Assembly (NCBI GenBank): GCA_029248265.1
Contig: JAQWJQ010000113.1
Location: forward strand, 1-42,656
Length of the DNA stretch: 42,656 bases
Source of the DNA: Planctomycetota bacterium
Lineage (GTDB): Bacteria > Planctomycetota > UBA1135 > GCA-002686595
Reading direction: 5' to 3'
Below, piece after piece: positions 1 through 10,493 of this stretch (the first letter of the stretch is position 1; each line of letters begins with the position of its first letter). The notes under the pieces were generated by a model that saw only the letters and a program-made list of their open reading frames with translations, was not told the origin of the DNA and did not search any database. A program made the translations under genes and the position numbers.

Positions 1-74
1 CCCTCGCCGCCGCCGCCTTCAAGGCCGGTGGCAGCGCCCTCTGGGAGGCCGCCGAGGCCAAGACCGCCCCCTGA
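1..74 (+). CDS. C-terminal end of an unidentified protein (partial)
   Basis: The window opens inside an open frame that stops at TGA 72-74. Only 23 codons are visible, reading LAAAAFKAGGSALWEAAEAK and ending TAP. The frame has the G/C-rich third positions of the genuine genes here, which is why I treat it as coding. It is alanine-rich and probably helical, with too little sequence to assign a family. A perfect palindrome lies 17 bases after the stop and could belong to its 3' end. Confidence 0.5.
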   Translation, partial: LAAAAFKAGGSALWEAAEAKTAP

Positions 75-90
75 CCCCGCTCTACCTCAG

Positions 91-108
91 CGGGCCGCGC
101 GCGGCCCG
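91..108. repeat. Perfect 18-bp palindrome between genes
   Basis: The sequence CGGGCCGCGCGCGGCCCG is a perfect inverted repeat with no loop. It sits 17 bases after the stop of the partial upstream gene and about 50 bases before the PadR gene. There is no T-run on either side, so it is not a classical intrinsic terminator. It may be a 3'-end RNA structure or a protein-binding site. Known PadR operators usually carry ATGT/ACAT half-sites, which are absent here. Confidence 0.35.
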
Positions 109-157
109 TCCACGTCGTCGTCCGACCGCCCCGGCCCGGCCATCACGCACAGTCCCC

Positions 158-526
158 ATGGACCCCAGGAATAAGCTCCCTCGCGGCACCCTCGAGCACC
201 TGATCCTCCGAGGGATCAGCCGCATCCCGCAGCACGGGTACGCGCTCGCCCGATGGATCGAGCAGCGCTCGGAGGGCGGCATCCTCATCGAGGAGGGGAG
301 CCTCTATCCAGCCATGCACCGCCTCGAGCGAGCCGGGTACCTCTCGTCCAGCTGGGGGAAGGCGGAGTCTGGACGGCGCGCGAAGATTTACTCCATCACC
401 TCCCGCGGCCAAGGCGAGCTCGTGGATCGAAACGAGCGTTGGCGTGAGCTGACCAGCGCCATTGCGCTGGTGCTGCGCTGCGCTTTCCCCACACTCGCCG
501 CCTTCGCCGCAGCAGGTGCACGATGA
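158..526 (+). CDS. PadR-family transcriptional regulator
   Basis: A 122-residue protein with the PadR winged-helix fold across roughly residues 5-95. The pattern includes GTLEHLILRGIS, the helix around HGYALARWIEQ, the recognition region EEGSLYPAMHRLERAGYLSS, and the wing GRRAKIYSITSRGQGEL. PadR proteins are small dimeric repressors that often control an adjacent transporter or membrane protein. The last four bases (ATGA) overlap the start of the downstream membrane-protein gene, so the two are almost certainly co-transcribed. The tail after residue 100 is alanine-rich and divergent. The ATG at 158 starts immediately before the conserved domain. The family call is firm; ligand and target are unknown. 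Confidence 0.88.
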   Translation: MDPRNKLPRGTLEHLILRGISRIPQHGYALARWIEQRSEGGILIEEGSLYPAMHRLERAGYLSSSWGKAESGRRAKIYSITSRGQGELVDRNERWRELTSAIALVLRCAFPTLAAFAAAGAR

Positions 527-1794
527 GCTCGAACGACCAGGAAGTACGAGAGGAGCTCGAGCTCCACGTGGAGCTGCTCGCCGAGCAGCTCACCGCCGAA
601 GGCATGACGCCCGGCCTGGCGCAAGCCGAGGCGCGGCGCCGGTTCGGGGACATCGACGCGCTCCAGGACGAGTGCGTGGACCTGCGCCACGGCCTCCTCG
701 GCCGGCTGCGAGGGCGGGCCGCGACGCTGGCCCTCAGCCCACGTGGATACGAGTGGCTGCTGCTGGCTGTGGTCGGGTTCAACCTGACCTGGCCCATGAT
801 CGACCGGGACTGGGTCCACAACAGCTGGTGGGCCACGCTCGGGATCATCGCCCTGGCCGCCTACTCGGGGCCCGAGCTGGCGAGGTCGCTCGCGCCGTCG
901 CCGGACGGCGGCACCCGCTCGAGCGTGCCCTGGCGCGTCCTCGCCGGGCTCGCCGTGGTGGGCCTGCTGCCGAGCTTCCACGCGGGCCTCACCCGGGACA
1001 CCTTCCCCGAGGGACGCGAGGCCGCGGTGACGGCGTGGGACGTCGCGACCGGAGCCGCCGGGGAGGGCTGGCTCGACGTCGCCCCCATCCGGCCCGTTGC
1101 GGAGGTCATCGCCTACGGATTCGGGGGCCGGACCCCGGAGCTGATGGTCCCCCACGTCCCCGAGGGCAGCCGATCCACCCGCCTGGACCGGCAGGTCGAG
1201 CGGGGCCTCGGCTCCCCGCCGCGCTGGGTGACGGTGCCCATGGCGTCACTCTTCCAGGCGTCGGCCTGCTGGATCCTGCTGTGCCTCCTGCTCCTCGTCG
1301 CGCGCTCGCGCCAGGGCGCGAGCCCCGCCGAGGCGGTCACCCCCCTCGTCTCGCCGCTCGCGTGTCTCCTCGTCCTCGGCCCGGCGCTCGGGCTGCTCCT
1401 GGAGCCCGTCTCACCGATGCCCCAGGGCGAGGTCTCGGGCGCACTGTCCCTCGAAGGCGCCGCCGAGCTCATGGGCTTCGGCCTGTTCCTCAGCTGGTAC
1501 CTGGTGCCCGGTGCCATCGGCCTCCTCGCGCTTCGATCCGCCGCGCGCCGACGCTCCGGCGAGCCCGTCCCCGAGGTCGCGAGGCGGCGCTGGACCCTGG
1601 CCCTGGTCCGGGCCCTCCCACTCCCCCTGGTCTTCCTCCCCCTGCTCATGGGTGCCTTCGAACGACGAGCCGGGTTCTGGTCCAACGAGCCGTGGCTCGT
1701 CCGGCTCGTGGGCCCCACCCTGCTGCTGGCGGTGCTGACCACGGTCTCCCTGGCCCGCTCGGGGCGAGCCTCCGGCCCGACCACGAGGCGCTGA
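523..1794 (+). CDS. Polytopic membrane protein with permease-prefix-like N-terminus
   Basis: A 423-residue protein. Residues about 5-60 (REELELHVELLAEQLTAEGM, then AEARRRFGDID) resemble the soluble prefix found at the N-terminus of PadR-linked FtsX-type permeases. The rest holds about eight hydrophobic segments, for example LLLAVVGFNLTW, CWILLCLLLLVA, LACLLVLGPALGLLL and LVRLVGPTLLLAVL, separated by charged loops. I do not recognise an FtsX core or a large MacB-type extracytoplasmic domain, so this looks like the prefix joined to a different membrane module. It overlaps the PadR gene by 4 bp (ATGA), suggesting that the regulator controls it. Transport or sensing is possible, but the sequence shows no substrate. 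Confidence 0.75.
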   Translation: MSSNDQEVREELELHVELLAEQLTAEGMTPGLAQAEARRRFGDIDALQDECVDLRHGLLGRLRGRAATLALSPRGYEWLLLAVVGFNLTWPMIDRDWVHNSWWATLGIIALAAYSGPELARSLAPSPDGGTRSSVPWRVLAGLAVVGLLPSFHAGLTRDTFPEGREAAVTAWDVATGAAGEGWLDVAPIRPVAEVIAYGFGGRTPELMVPHVPEGSRSTRLDRQVERGLGSPPRWVTVPMASLFQASACWILLCLLLLVARSRQGASPAEAVTPLVSPLACLLVLGPALGLLLEPVSPMPQGEVSGALSLEGAAELMGFGLFLSWYLVPGAIGLLALRSAARRRSGEPVPEVARRRWTLALVRALPLPLVFLPLLMGAFERRAGFWSNEPWLVRLVGPTLLLAVLTTVSLARSGRASGPTTRR

Positions 1795-1841
1795 CGGTTC
1801 CCGGGGTGGCAAGAGCAGGGACACCCTGCGAAGCTCGCCCC

Positions 1842-4010
1842 ATGCCCCTGCTCCCCCTCACGCTCCTCCTCGCCGCCCCGTCCGCCGCCCAGTCCGCCGC
1901 CGCGCCGCGGGCCACCCTCTCCTTCGAGCCGGCGGCCCGCCTCGTGGCAGCGGGGGTCCCCATCCAGCTCAACGGCCAGACCACGCCGCGCTTCGTGGAC
2001 TGGGACGGGGACGGGTGGCGGGACCTGCTCGTCGCCGCGGGCGACGGCCGGATCTGGCTCTGCCGCGGCGACCGGCGGGGTGCGCTCTCCAGGCCCGAGC
2101 CCGTGGAAGCCGCGGGCCGCTCCACCTGGGGCGAGCGCGCGACGGGCGCCGCCGTCGCGGACATGGACGGCGACGGGCTCGGGGACCTGTTCGTGGGCAC
2201 CCAGGCCGGGCGGCTGCACGTCTACCTGAACCGCGGCAAGCGCGGCGCCTGGCGGTTCGAGGCCGAGGACTTCCAGTTCGGGCTCCCCCCGGGCTGCGGC
2301 GCCCGCTTCGACGTGGGCGACCTGGACGGCGACGGGACCCTCGACATCGTCACCGGCGAGTTCGAGGGCCCCCTGCGGTGGATGAGGGGGATGGCCCTGG
2401 GCGGCGAGGCGGAAAAGGGACCCTACTTTGAGGCCCCCGAGCGCATCGGTCAGCTGGGCGAGGCCTACAACTCGGCCCCCCGGCTCCGCGATCTGGAGGG
2501 CGACGGGGATCTCGACCTGCTGATGGGCGTCAACTGGGGCTACGTCGCGCTCTTCGAGCAGCGCGAGCCCGGCTCTCCCCCCAGCTTCGGTCCCAAGACG
2601 CTCATGGAGAACGTGGCCACCGGCCAGTCGGTCAACCTCCGCGAGCTCATCAAGGACAACACCACCCCCGAGCTCGCGGATGTGGACGGAGACGGCGTGC
2701 TCGACCTGGTCTCGGGTGGGCTGAACGGGACGGTCTGGTGGATGCGCGGCGTGGGACACGCCGACCACATCGGACGACTGGAGCTGGCCCTCGCCGATCA
2801 CGGGGATCCGCTCGGTCTCGCCCTCAAGGACGACGAGGCCCTGCGCGGGGAGGTGTTTGGCGCCCTCCGGGCCCTCCAGAACGACCTCGGCCGCGGCTTC
2901 CTGACCGACGCCGCGCGCCGGGAGCTCCTGCGCTCGCTCCTGGCCCTCGCCAAGCAACATCCAGGCACCCTGCGCCGGGCGCGGCGCGATCCAGAAGTGG
3001 ACCCCTTTGGGACGCCGCTCTTCGGGCAGTTCACGGTGGTGCTCAAGAACGCGGCGCCGGACTCGGCGCAAGGTCGCCGGACCGTCGCGCGCGCCCTCGG
3101 AGAGGCCGAGGGATACGCACGGCTCCTGGTCGACCTGGGCGTGGTGTTCGTGGACAACGCCCGGGCCAGCGAGGCGCAGCTCGAGGCCATGCACGAGGTC
3201 CTCTCCGCCATGCCCGAGGACGTGTGGGACGTGGAGGTCGTCGGCGTCGCGGACTGGGTCGGTCCCGGCGCCAAGAACCCAGGAGTGAAGGGCCGCAGCG
3301 GCGTGAACATCTTCGCCATGGACCTCGGCGTCCGGGAGAACAGCTTCGGCCCCGACTCCCCGCGCCGCGGCGTAACCGACGTCTACCTGATCTGTCTCGC
3401 CCACGAGGTCGCCCACAACATGCTCGACACCGTCGGCCGGCGGCGGCGTCCCGAGCTCTTCCGCCGCAAGTTCCAGGGGCTCCAGCGGGCCGCGGGGGAC
3501 GCCGTGGTCTTCCACGAGGACCTGGTTCGCGGAATGGACCGAGACGCCACCCGCGCCCGGTTCCGCACACTCGGGCTGTGGAATGGAGAGGACACCACCT
3601 GGGATGCGGCGTGGACCCGTTACTTCCACGAGGGGCGCCGCTTCGACCGCTCCCACATCCGTGGCAACGTGGAGTTCTTCCTGAAGGCTCCCCAGGAGGC
3701 CTTCGCCACCCTCGCCAACCAGTGGTTCGCCGACAGCGAGCTCATGGTCGAGTTCGCCAAGGTCCGCTTCGACGCCGGCCAGCCCGCGTGCGCGGACCAG
3801 ATGCTCCTCATCGCCGAGTACCTCAGCGACGGCGGCGCCTCTGTCCCGGCGTACCACCTGACCCCGGGAGGCGAGTTCACGGCCGGCCCCCTTGGGCTCC
3901 AGAGGGACCCCAAGGGCCGCATCAAAGAGCTGCGCGGAGAGACGCTCCGCGCACGCTTCAGCTACACCGAAGACGACCTCGTGGAGAGCTTTGAGCTGAA
4001 CGTGGACTGA
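1842..4010 (+). CDS. Secreted FG-GAP repeat protein with C-terminal HExxH peptidase-like domain
   Basis: A 722-residue protein. MPLLPLTLLLAAPSAAQSAA is a probable signal peptide. Residues about 45-310 carry five FG-GAP/VCBS-type calcium-binding motifs: DWDGDGWRDLLVA, DMDGDGLGDLFVG, DLDGDGTLDIVTG, DLEGDGDLDLLMG and DVDGDGVLDLVSG. They are typical of a beta-propeller. A helical linker follows. The C-terminal part has HEVAH (H521, E522, H525), a zinc-metallopeptidase motif. Further on, PQEAFATLANQWF places E619 where ATLF-like gluzincins carry their third zinc ligand; that is my inference. The start at 1842 begins the signal peptide; the same frame is open further upstream but there overlaps the convincing membrane-protein gene. 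It probably acts outside the cytoplasmic membrane; the substrate is unknown. Confidence 0.82.
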   Translation: MPLLPLTLLLAAPSAAQSAAAPRATLSFEPAARLVAAGVPIQLNGQTTPRFVDWDGDGWRDLLVAAGDGRIWLCRGDRRGALSRPEPVEAAGRSTWGERATGAAVADMDGDGLGDLFVGTQAGRLHVYLNRGKRGAWRFEAEDFQFGLPPGCGARFDVGDLDGDGTLDIVTGEFEGPLRWMRGMALGGEAEKGPYFEAPERIGQLGEAYNSAPRLRDLEGDGDLDLLMGVNWGYVALFEQREPGSPPSFGPKTLMENVATGQSVNLRELIKDNTTPELADVDGDGVLDLVSGGLNGTVWWMRGVGHADHIGRLELALADHGDPLGLALKDDEALRGEVFGALRALQNDLGRGFLTDAARRELLRSLLALAKQHPGTLRRARRDPEVDPFGTPLFGQFTVVLKNAAPDSAQGRRTVARALGEAEGYARLLVDLGVVFVDNARASEAQLEAMHEVLSAMPEDVWDVEVVGVADWVGPGAKNPGVKGRSGVNIFAMDLGVRENSFGPDSPRRGVTDVYLICLAHEVAHNMLDTVGRRRRPELFRRKFQGLQRAAGDAVVFHEDLVRGMDRDATRARFRTLGLWNGEDTTWDAAWTRYFHEGRRFDRSHIRGNVEFFLKAPQEAFATLANQWFADSELMVEFAKVRFDAGQPACADQMLLIAEYLSDGGASVPAYHLTPGGEFTAGPLGLQRDPKGRIKELRGETLRARFSYTEDDLVESFELNVD

Positions 4011-4159
4011 CGACTCACCCTCCCCTTCAGGGGCGAGAGAGAGACCCCGATCAGGAGCGAGGGGGGCAACCGGCGAGCGGGCCCCGCGGGTGCCCAGCGC
4101 CGGAGGGGGGCCAGCGCCGGGAGGAGTTCCCGCCGCGGCTGCCCCGGGGCCCACCCACG

Positions 4160-4189
4160 CCCCGACGCGGCTGCAGCCACGCCTCGGGG
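4160..4189. terminator. Hairpin between convergent genes
   Basis: CCCCGA (4160-4165) pairs with TCGGGG (4184-4189), enclosing the palindromic core GGCTGCAGCC. It lies between the ends of the FG-GAP protein gene and the convergent gcvP. No T-run follows on either strand, so a role in ending transcription is plausible but unproven. Confidence 0.3.
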
Positions 4190-4213
4190 CCTGCTCGCCG
4201 CGTCAGCTCGCGA

Positions 4214-7123
<2,910 letters not shown>

Positions 7124-7411
7124 CGAATCGAACCGACCGGGTGGGGTCGGCTGAAGGGCGGCCTGGGGGAGGAGCAGCCGTGGCTGCGCCGTTGGAAGAG
7201 GAGCCCGCGGGGGCGGGCCTTGGGTCCATAGTCTAACGATCGCCCCGCTCCGACGACCCTTCCCCCTGATTCCGTGCGAGACCCCGTCTCACTCCGCCTC
7301 CTCACCCCCCGCCCGCCGATCTCAGCGCGGGCCATTGACGCAGGCCCCGCGCCGTTGGAGACCGCCGGGATGAGGTAGGTCGATCCGCGGCTGGCGACTA
7401 CCTTGGGCGGC
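7124..7411. other. Divergent intergenic region between gcvP and the Nudix gene
   Basis: This 288-bp gap must hold promoters for both divergent genes. On the minus strand TAGACT (7230-7235) could be a -10 box for gcvP, about 105 bases before its ATG, but no good -35 box sits at the right distance. On the plus strand a TTGACG near 7334 lacks a matching -10. No riboswitch-like conserved core or RNA gene was recognised. Confidence 0.3.
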
Positions 7412-8125
7412 ATGGATAGCAAGGCACTGCTGGGGCTCGAGGTCGTGGAAGACCGCACGGACGGGGCGCGCTGCGATGAGGGGTTCTTGACGCTCCGCCG
7501 GCTCATGCTCCGAAACGTGTACGGCGACGGCAGCGCCTCGGCCCCATACCCCTGTGATGTCCTCGAGCGCCCCGGCAGCGACGCCGTGGTGGCGGTGCTC
7601 TACGAGCGCCACGAGGGGGGCGTGCGCGTCCTGCTCCGGGAGGCCCCCCGCGGTCCGGTGTACCTGCGCAAGCACAAGAGCTTCGTCCACCCCGACCCCC
7701 GCGAGTACCTCTCCATCCTCGAGGTCGTCGCTGGCCTCGTGGAGGACGCCGATGCCTCCGGCCCTGATGGGCTGCGCGCGCGCGCGGTCATCGAGGCCCG
7801 CGAGGAGGCCGGGGTCGAGATCGCGCCCGAGGCCTGCGTTATGCTGGGCGGGGAGACCTTCGCGAGCCCGGGGACCACCGATGAGAAGCTCTACTTCTGC
7901 GCCGTCGAGACGCCCTTGGAAGCGCGGAGCGCCGCGACCGGAGACGGGACGGTCATGGAGGAGTGGTCCCGGGTCCACCTCGTGAGCCTCGCCGAGGGCA
8001 TCGCCATGTGCCGGGACGGGCGGATCCCGGACATGAAGACCGAGGTCGCCCTGCTCCGCCTCGCCGATCACCTCGGCTACCTCCCGGCCCTGGACGCCTT
8101 CATCGGGGACCTCCCCGGGCGATGA
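7412..8125 (+). CDS. Nudix hydrolase-like protein
   Basis: A 237-residue protein with a Nudix-type core. Its box region reads EVVAGLVED, an insert, then AVIEAREEAGVEI. Against the family pattern (G-x5-E-x7-R-E-U-x-E-E-x-G-U), the paired metal-binding glutamates remain. The usual Arg before the first Glu is Ile, and the spacing between the two halves is several residues longer. Flanking features such as LRKHKSFVHPDPREYLSILE and SPGTTDEKLYFCAVE resemble nucleoside-diphosphate-sugar or ADP-ribose hydrolases. The ATG at 7412 is preferred; an in-frame TTG lies three codons upstream. The end overlaps the oxidoreductase gene by 4 bp (ATGA). The substrate is unknown, and activity is likely but not certain because of the altered box. 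Confidence 0.8.
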   Translation: MDSKALLGLEVVEDRTDGARCDEGFLTLRRLMLRNVYGDGSASAPYPCDVLERPGSDAVVAVLYERHEGGVRVLLREAPRGPVYLRKHKSFVHPDPREYLSILEVVAGLVEDADASGPDGLRARAVIEAREEAGVEIAPEACVMLGGETFASPGTTDEKLYFCAVETPLEARSAATGDGTVMEEWSRVHLVSLAEGIAMCRDGRIPDMKTEVALLRLADHLGYLPALDAFIGDLPGR

Positions 8126-9096
8126 GCCGCGCAGCCCCTCCCTTGCGCGCCGGGATCGTCGGCGCCCGCCGGGTCCGCCAGGGGCTCGGCCCCTTCGTCG
8201 CCCGCGACCTCGCGGCCGCTGGGGTCGAGGTCGCCATGGTCCTCGGCACCACGGAGGGCACCGCGCGCGCGGCGGCAGAGCAGGTCAGCGCGCAGGTCGC
8301 GAAGCCAGGCGGCGCCCGGCCGCTCCGCTGGACGGACGACCCCGACGAGTTCAACGCCGCGGACCTCGAGCTGGTCTGCGTCCTCAGCCCGGCTGGGTCC
8401 CACCTCCTCCACGTGGAGCGCGCCCTGGCCGCGGGCCGCCACGTCCTCTGTGAGAAGCCGTTCCTCTGGGGCCCTGAGCCGCGCTGGAGCGAGACCGCTC
8501 GCGAGCTGGAGGCACGCTTCCTCGAGGCGAGGCGCGTCCTGGCGGTCAACACCCAGTGGCCCTGGACCCTCGGCGCTCACGCGGCGGCCACCGGTCCGCG
8601 AGCCGAGGTCGTCCGCGAACTCGTCATGGGCCTGACGCCCGCCTCCGCGGGCCTGCAGATGATCGGCGACGCGCTCCCCCACCCCCTCAGCATCGCCCAG
8701 GCCCTGCGGCCGGACCTCGAGCGCACGGTCGGGGTCGAGGTCAACGCGCCGCATGAGGGGCACATGGAGGTCGTGGCGCTGCTCGAGGGGGCTCACGGAG
8801 CCATGACGGTCCGGGCCCTCCTGGACGGTACGGCGGCGCCCGGACCGCGGGCGGCGTGGTACTCGGTGGACGGGCGGCGCGCCGACCGGCACATCGAGGC
8901 TCCCGACTACTCGCTTTCGCTCCAGGCGGCAGGCCGGGTCGTACCTCTGCCGGATCCGCTGACCGCGAGGATCACGTCCTTCGTCGAGCAAGTGCAGCAC
9001 GGCGGCCCCTGCCCCTGGACCCGCCCTGGCGACCTCACCCGCCGCGCCTCCACGCTCGAGGCCGCAGCCGCGGCCCACGAAGGCCTCCGGTCCTGA
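8122..9096 (+). CDS. Gfo/Idh/MocA-family oxidoreductase
   Basis: A 324-residue protein. The N-terminal Rossmann-like region begins LRAGIVGARRVRQGLGPFVA, followed by LVCVLSPAGSHLLHVERALA and the family hallmark HVLCEKPFLW, which places the conserved Lys-Pro dipeptide near the nicotinamide. The C-terminal half fits the alpha/beta dimerisation domain. The usual GxGxxG dinucleotide loop is altered to GARRVR, so cofactor binding may differ from typical NAD(P)-dependent sugar dehydrogenases. It overlaps the Nudix gene by 4 bp, and a radical SAM gene starts 78 bp downstream. The context suggests modification of a sugar or nucleotide-linked metabolite, but the substrate cannot be read from the sequence. 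Confidence 0.8.
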   Translation: MSRAAPPLRAGIVGARRVRQGLGPFVARDLAAAGVEVAMVLGTTEGTARAAAEQVSAQVAKPGGARPLRWTDDPDEFNAADLELVCVLSPAGSHLLHVERALAAGRHVLCEKPFLWGPEPRWSETARELEARFLEARRVLAVNTQWPWTLGAHAAATGPRAEVVRELVMGLTPASAGLQMIGDALPHPLSIAQALRPDLERTVGVEVNAPHEGHMEVVALLEGAHGAMTVRALLDGTAAPGPRAAWYSVDGRRADRHIEAPDYSLSLQAAGRVVPLPDPLTARITSFVEQVQHGGPCPWTRPGDLTRRASTLEAAAAAHEGLRS

Positions 9097-9174
9097 TCCA
9101 ACCACCGCGACAATCGGAGGCCCGCCACGACTCCTCTGCCGCGGCCCCCTATGATCGGCCCCCGAAGAGCGCCC

Positions 9175-10392
9175 ATGAAGCATGCCATCCACGACTTCTC
9201 CGCCAAGCTCCGGCAGCCCTCCGTGGCGCCGACGCTTCAGGCCTACGTGGAGTGGCGTCGCGCCGTTGAGTCCGCACGCGCGGACAACGCGCCTGCGCCG
9301 TCCATGCCGCCGATCGCGCCGGTGTCCATCAACCTGGACCTCACCGTGGCCTGCAACTACCGGTGCACCCACTGCATCGACTGGGACGTGCTCAACACCA
9401 AGCATCGCCTGGCGGAAGGCGAGCTGCGCGCGTCGATCGAGCTCATGCGTGAGCGCGGCCTCAAGTCCGTGATCCTGATTGGCGGCGGTGAGCCCACCCT
9501 CTACCCGGGCTTCGTGGGCTTCGTGGAGTTCCTGAAGGACCTCGGCCTCCAGGTGGCCATCGTCACCAACGGGAGCCGCGGCGACCGGCTCATGGACGTG
9601 GTCGGGTTCCTCGACGAGCGGGACTGGATCCGGATGTCTCTGGACTCCGGCTCCAACGAGCTCTTCGCGGCCATGCACAAGCCGACCTCGAGCAAGGTCA
9701 CCCTCGACGCCATCTGCGAGTGGGTCCCGCGCATCAAGGCGGCGAACCCCGCCCCCCGCCTGGGCTTCAGCTACATCATCGTCTGGCAGGGAGCGACCCG
9801 CGACGAGACGCCGCTCCACGAGAACATCCACGAGATCGTCCTCGCCGCCCAGAGGGCCACAGAGGCGGGCTTCGACTACATCTCCTTCAAGCCGATCCTC
9901 GAGCGTCAGGAGGACGGCGCCGAGGTGATGGACCCGACCAAGGCCGCCGCGGCGGAGCAAGAGGTTGCCGTCCGTATCCGCGGCGAGGTCGAGAAGGCGA
10001 AGGAGTTCGCGAGCGACTCGTTCGACGTGTACGAGAGCGTCAACCTGCGCATGCTCGAGGATGGTTCCTGGCGCCAGTCCACCCGGCAGCCGGCCACGTG
10101 TCACATGCAAGCCCTGCGCCAGGTCCTCACCCCCCTGGGCGTGTACAACTGTCCCGCCCACCGCGGGGTGGACAAGGCGCGGATCGGGGACAAGCCCGCC
10201 TACGCCAGCGAAGAGAACGCGGCAGGCACAGGCGAGGCGGTCGCGGGCCTCCTGGACCGCTTCGACGCCAGCCACGAGTGCCGGCACGTCACCTGCCTCT
10301 ACCACGATGTGAACTGGTGGATCGAGGGGATGGTGAAGGACGGCACGGACCCCGTGGAGGTCGGCGTGGAGAGCGCGGACTACTTCCTCTAG
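9175..10392 (+). CDS. Radical SAM protein with SPASM-like C-terminus
   Basis: A 405-residue radical SAM enzyme. The [4Fe-4S] motif is C60-x3-C64-x2-C67 in LDLTVACNYRCTHCIDWDV. SAM-binding features follow: LIGGGEPTLYPGF and IVTNGSRGDRL. Towards the C-terminus, cysteines in PATCHMQALRQ, VYNCPAHRG and SHECRHVTC, with the TPLGVYNC pattern typical of SPASM/twitch domains, suggest at least one auxiliary iron-sulfur cluster. Such proteins modify peptides, proteins or sugars. No obvious small precursor peptide is next to it. The ATG at 9175 is chosen because the conserved sequence starts there; another in-frame ATG lies at 9151. Neighbours are the oxidoreductase and Nudix genes upstream and a glycosyltransferase downstream. 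Confidence 0.88.
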   Translation: MKHAIHDFSAKLRQPSVAPTLQAYVEWRRAVESARADNAPAPSMPPIAPVSINLDLTVACNYRCTHCIDWDVLNTKHRLAEGELRASIELMRERGLKSVILIGGGEPTLYPGFVGFVEFLKDLGLQVAIVTNGSRGDRLMDVVGFLDERDWIRMSLDSGSNELFAAMHKPTSSKVTLDAICEWVPRIKAANPAPRLGFSYIIVWQGATRDETPLHENIHEIVLAAQRATEAGFDYISFKPILERQEDGAEVMDPTKAAAAEQEVAVRIRGEVEKAKEFASDSFDVYESVNLRMLEDGSWRQSTRQPATCHMQALRQVLTPLGVYNCPAHRGVDKARIGDKPAYASEENAAGTGEAVAGLLDRFDASHECRHVTCLYHDVNWWIEGMVKDGTDPVEVGVESADYFL

Positions 10393-10493
10393 CCGACCGA
10401 CCTCGCGCGGCGGCCCTCCACCTCGCCCACCGGCCCGGGATCCCCGGCTTCAGGGTCGACGGGCCTGGCCACCCGGGCGGACAATTCGACCCG

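Noticed and set aside
462-1841. Upstream extension of the FG-GAP protein frame
   Set aside because: Arg/Pro/Gly-rich, overlaps the convincing membrane protein gene, and a signal peptide begins at 1842.
1113-4154. Long open frame on the minus strand opposite the FG-GAP protein
   Set aside because: A shadow caused by high GC. Its translation is low-complexity with no domain, while the plus-strand frame has calcium-binding motifs and HExxH.
7124-7411. Possible glycine riboswitch upstream of gcvP
   Set aside because: Read the minus strand for the conserved glycine aptamer core and did not find it.
8077-10305. 742-codon open frame antisense to the oxidoreductase and radical SAM genes
   Set aside because: Spans two well-supported genes in antisense; the sequence is rich in Gly, Arg, His, Val and Asp with no recognisable fold.
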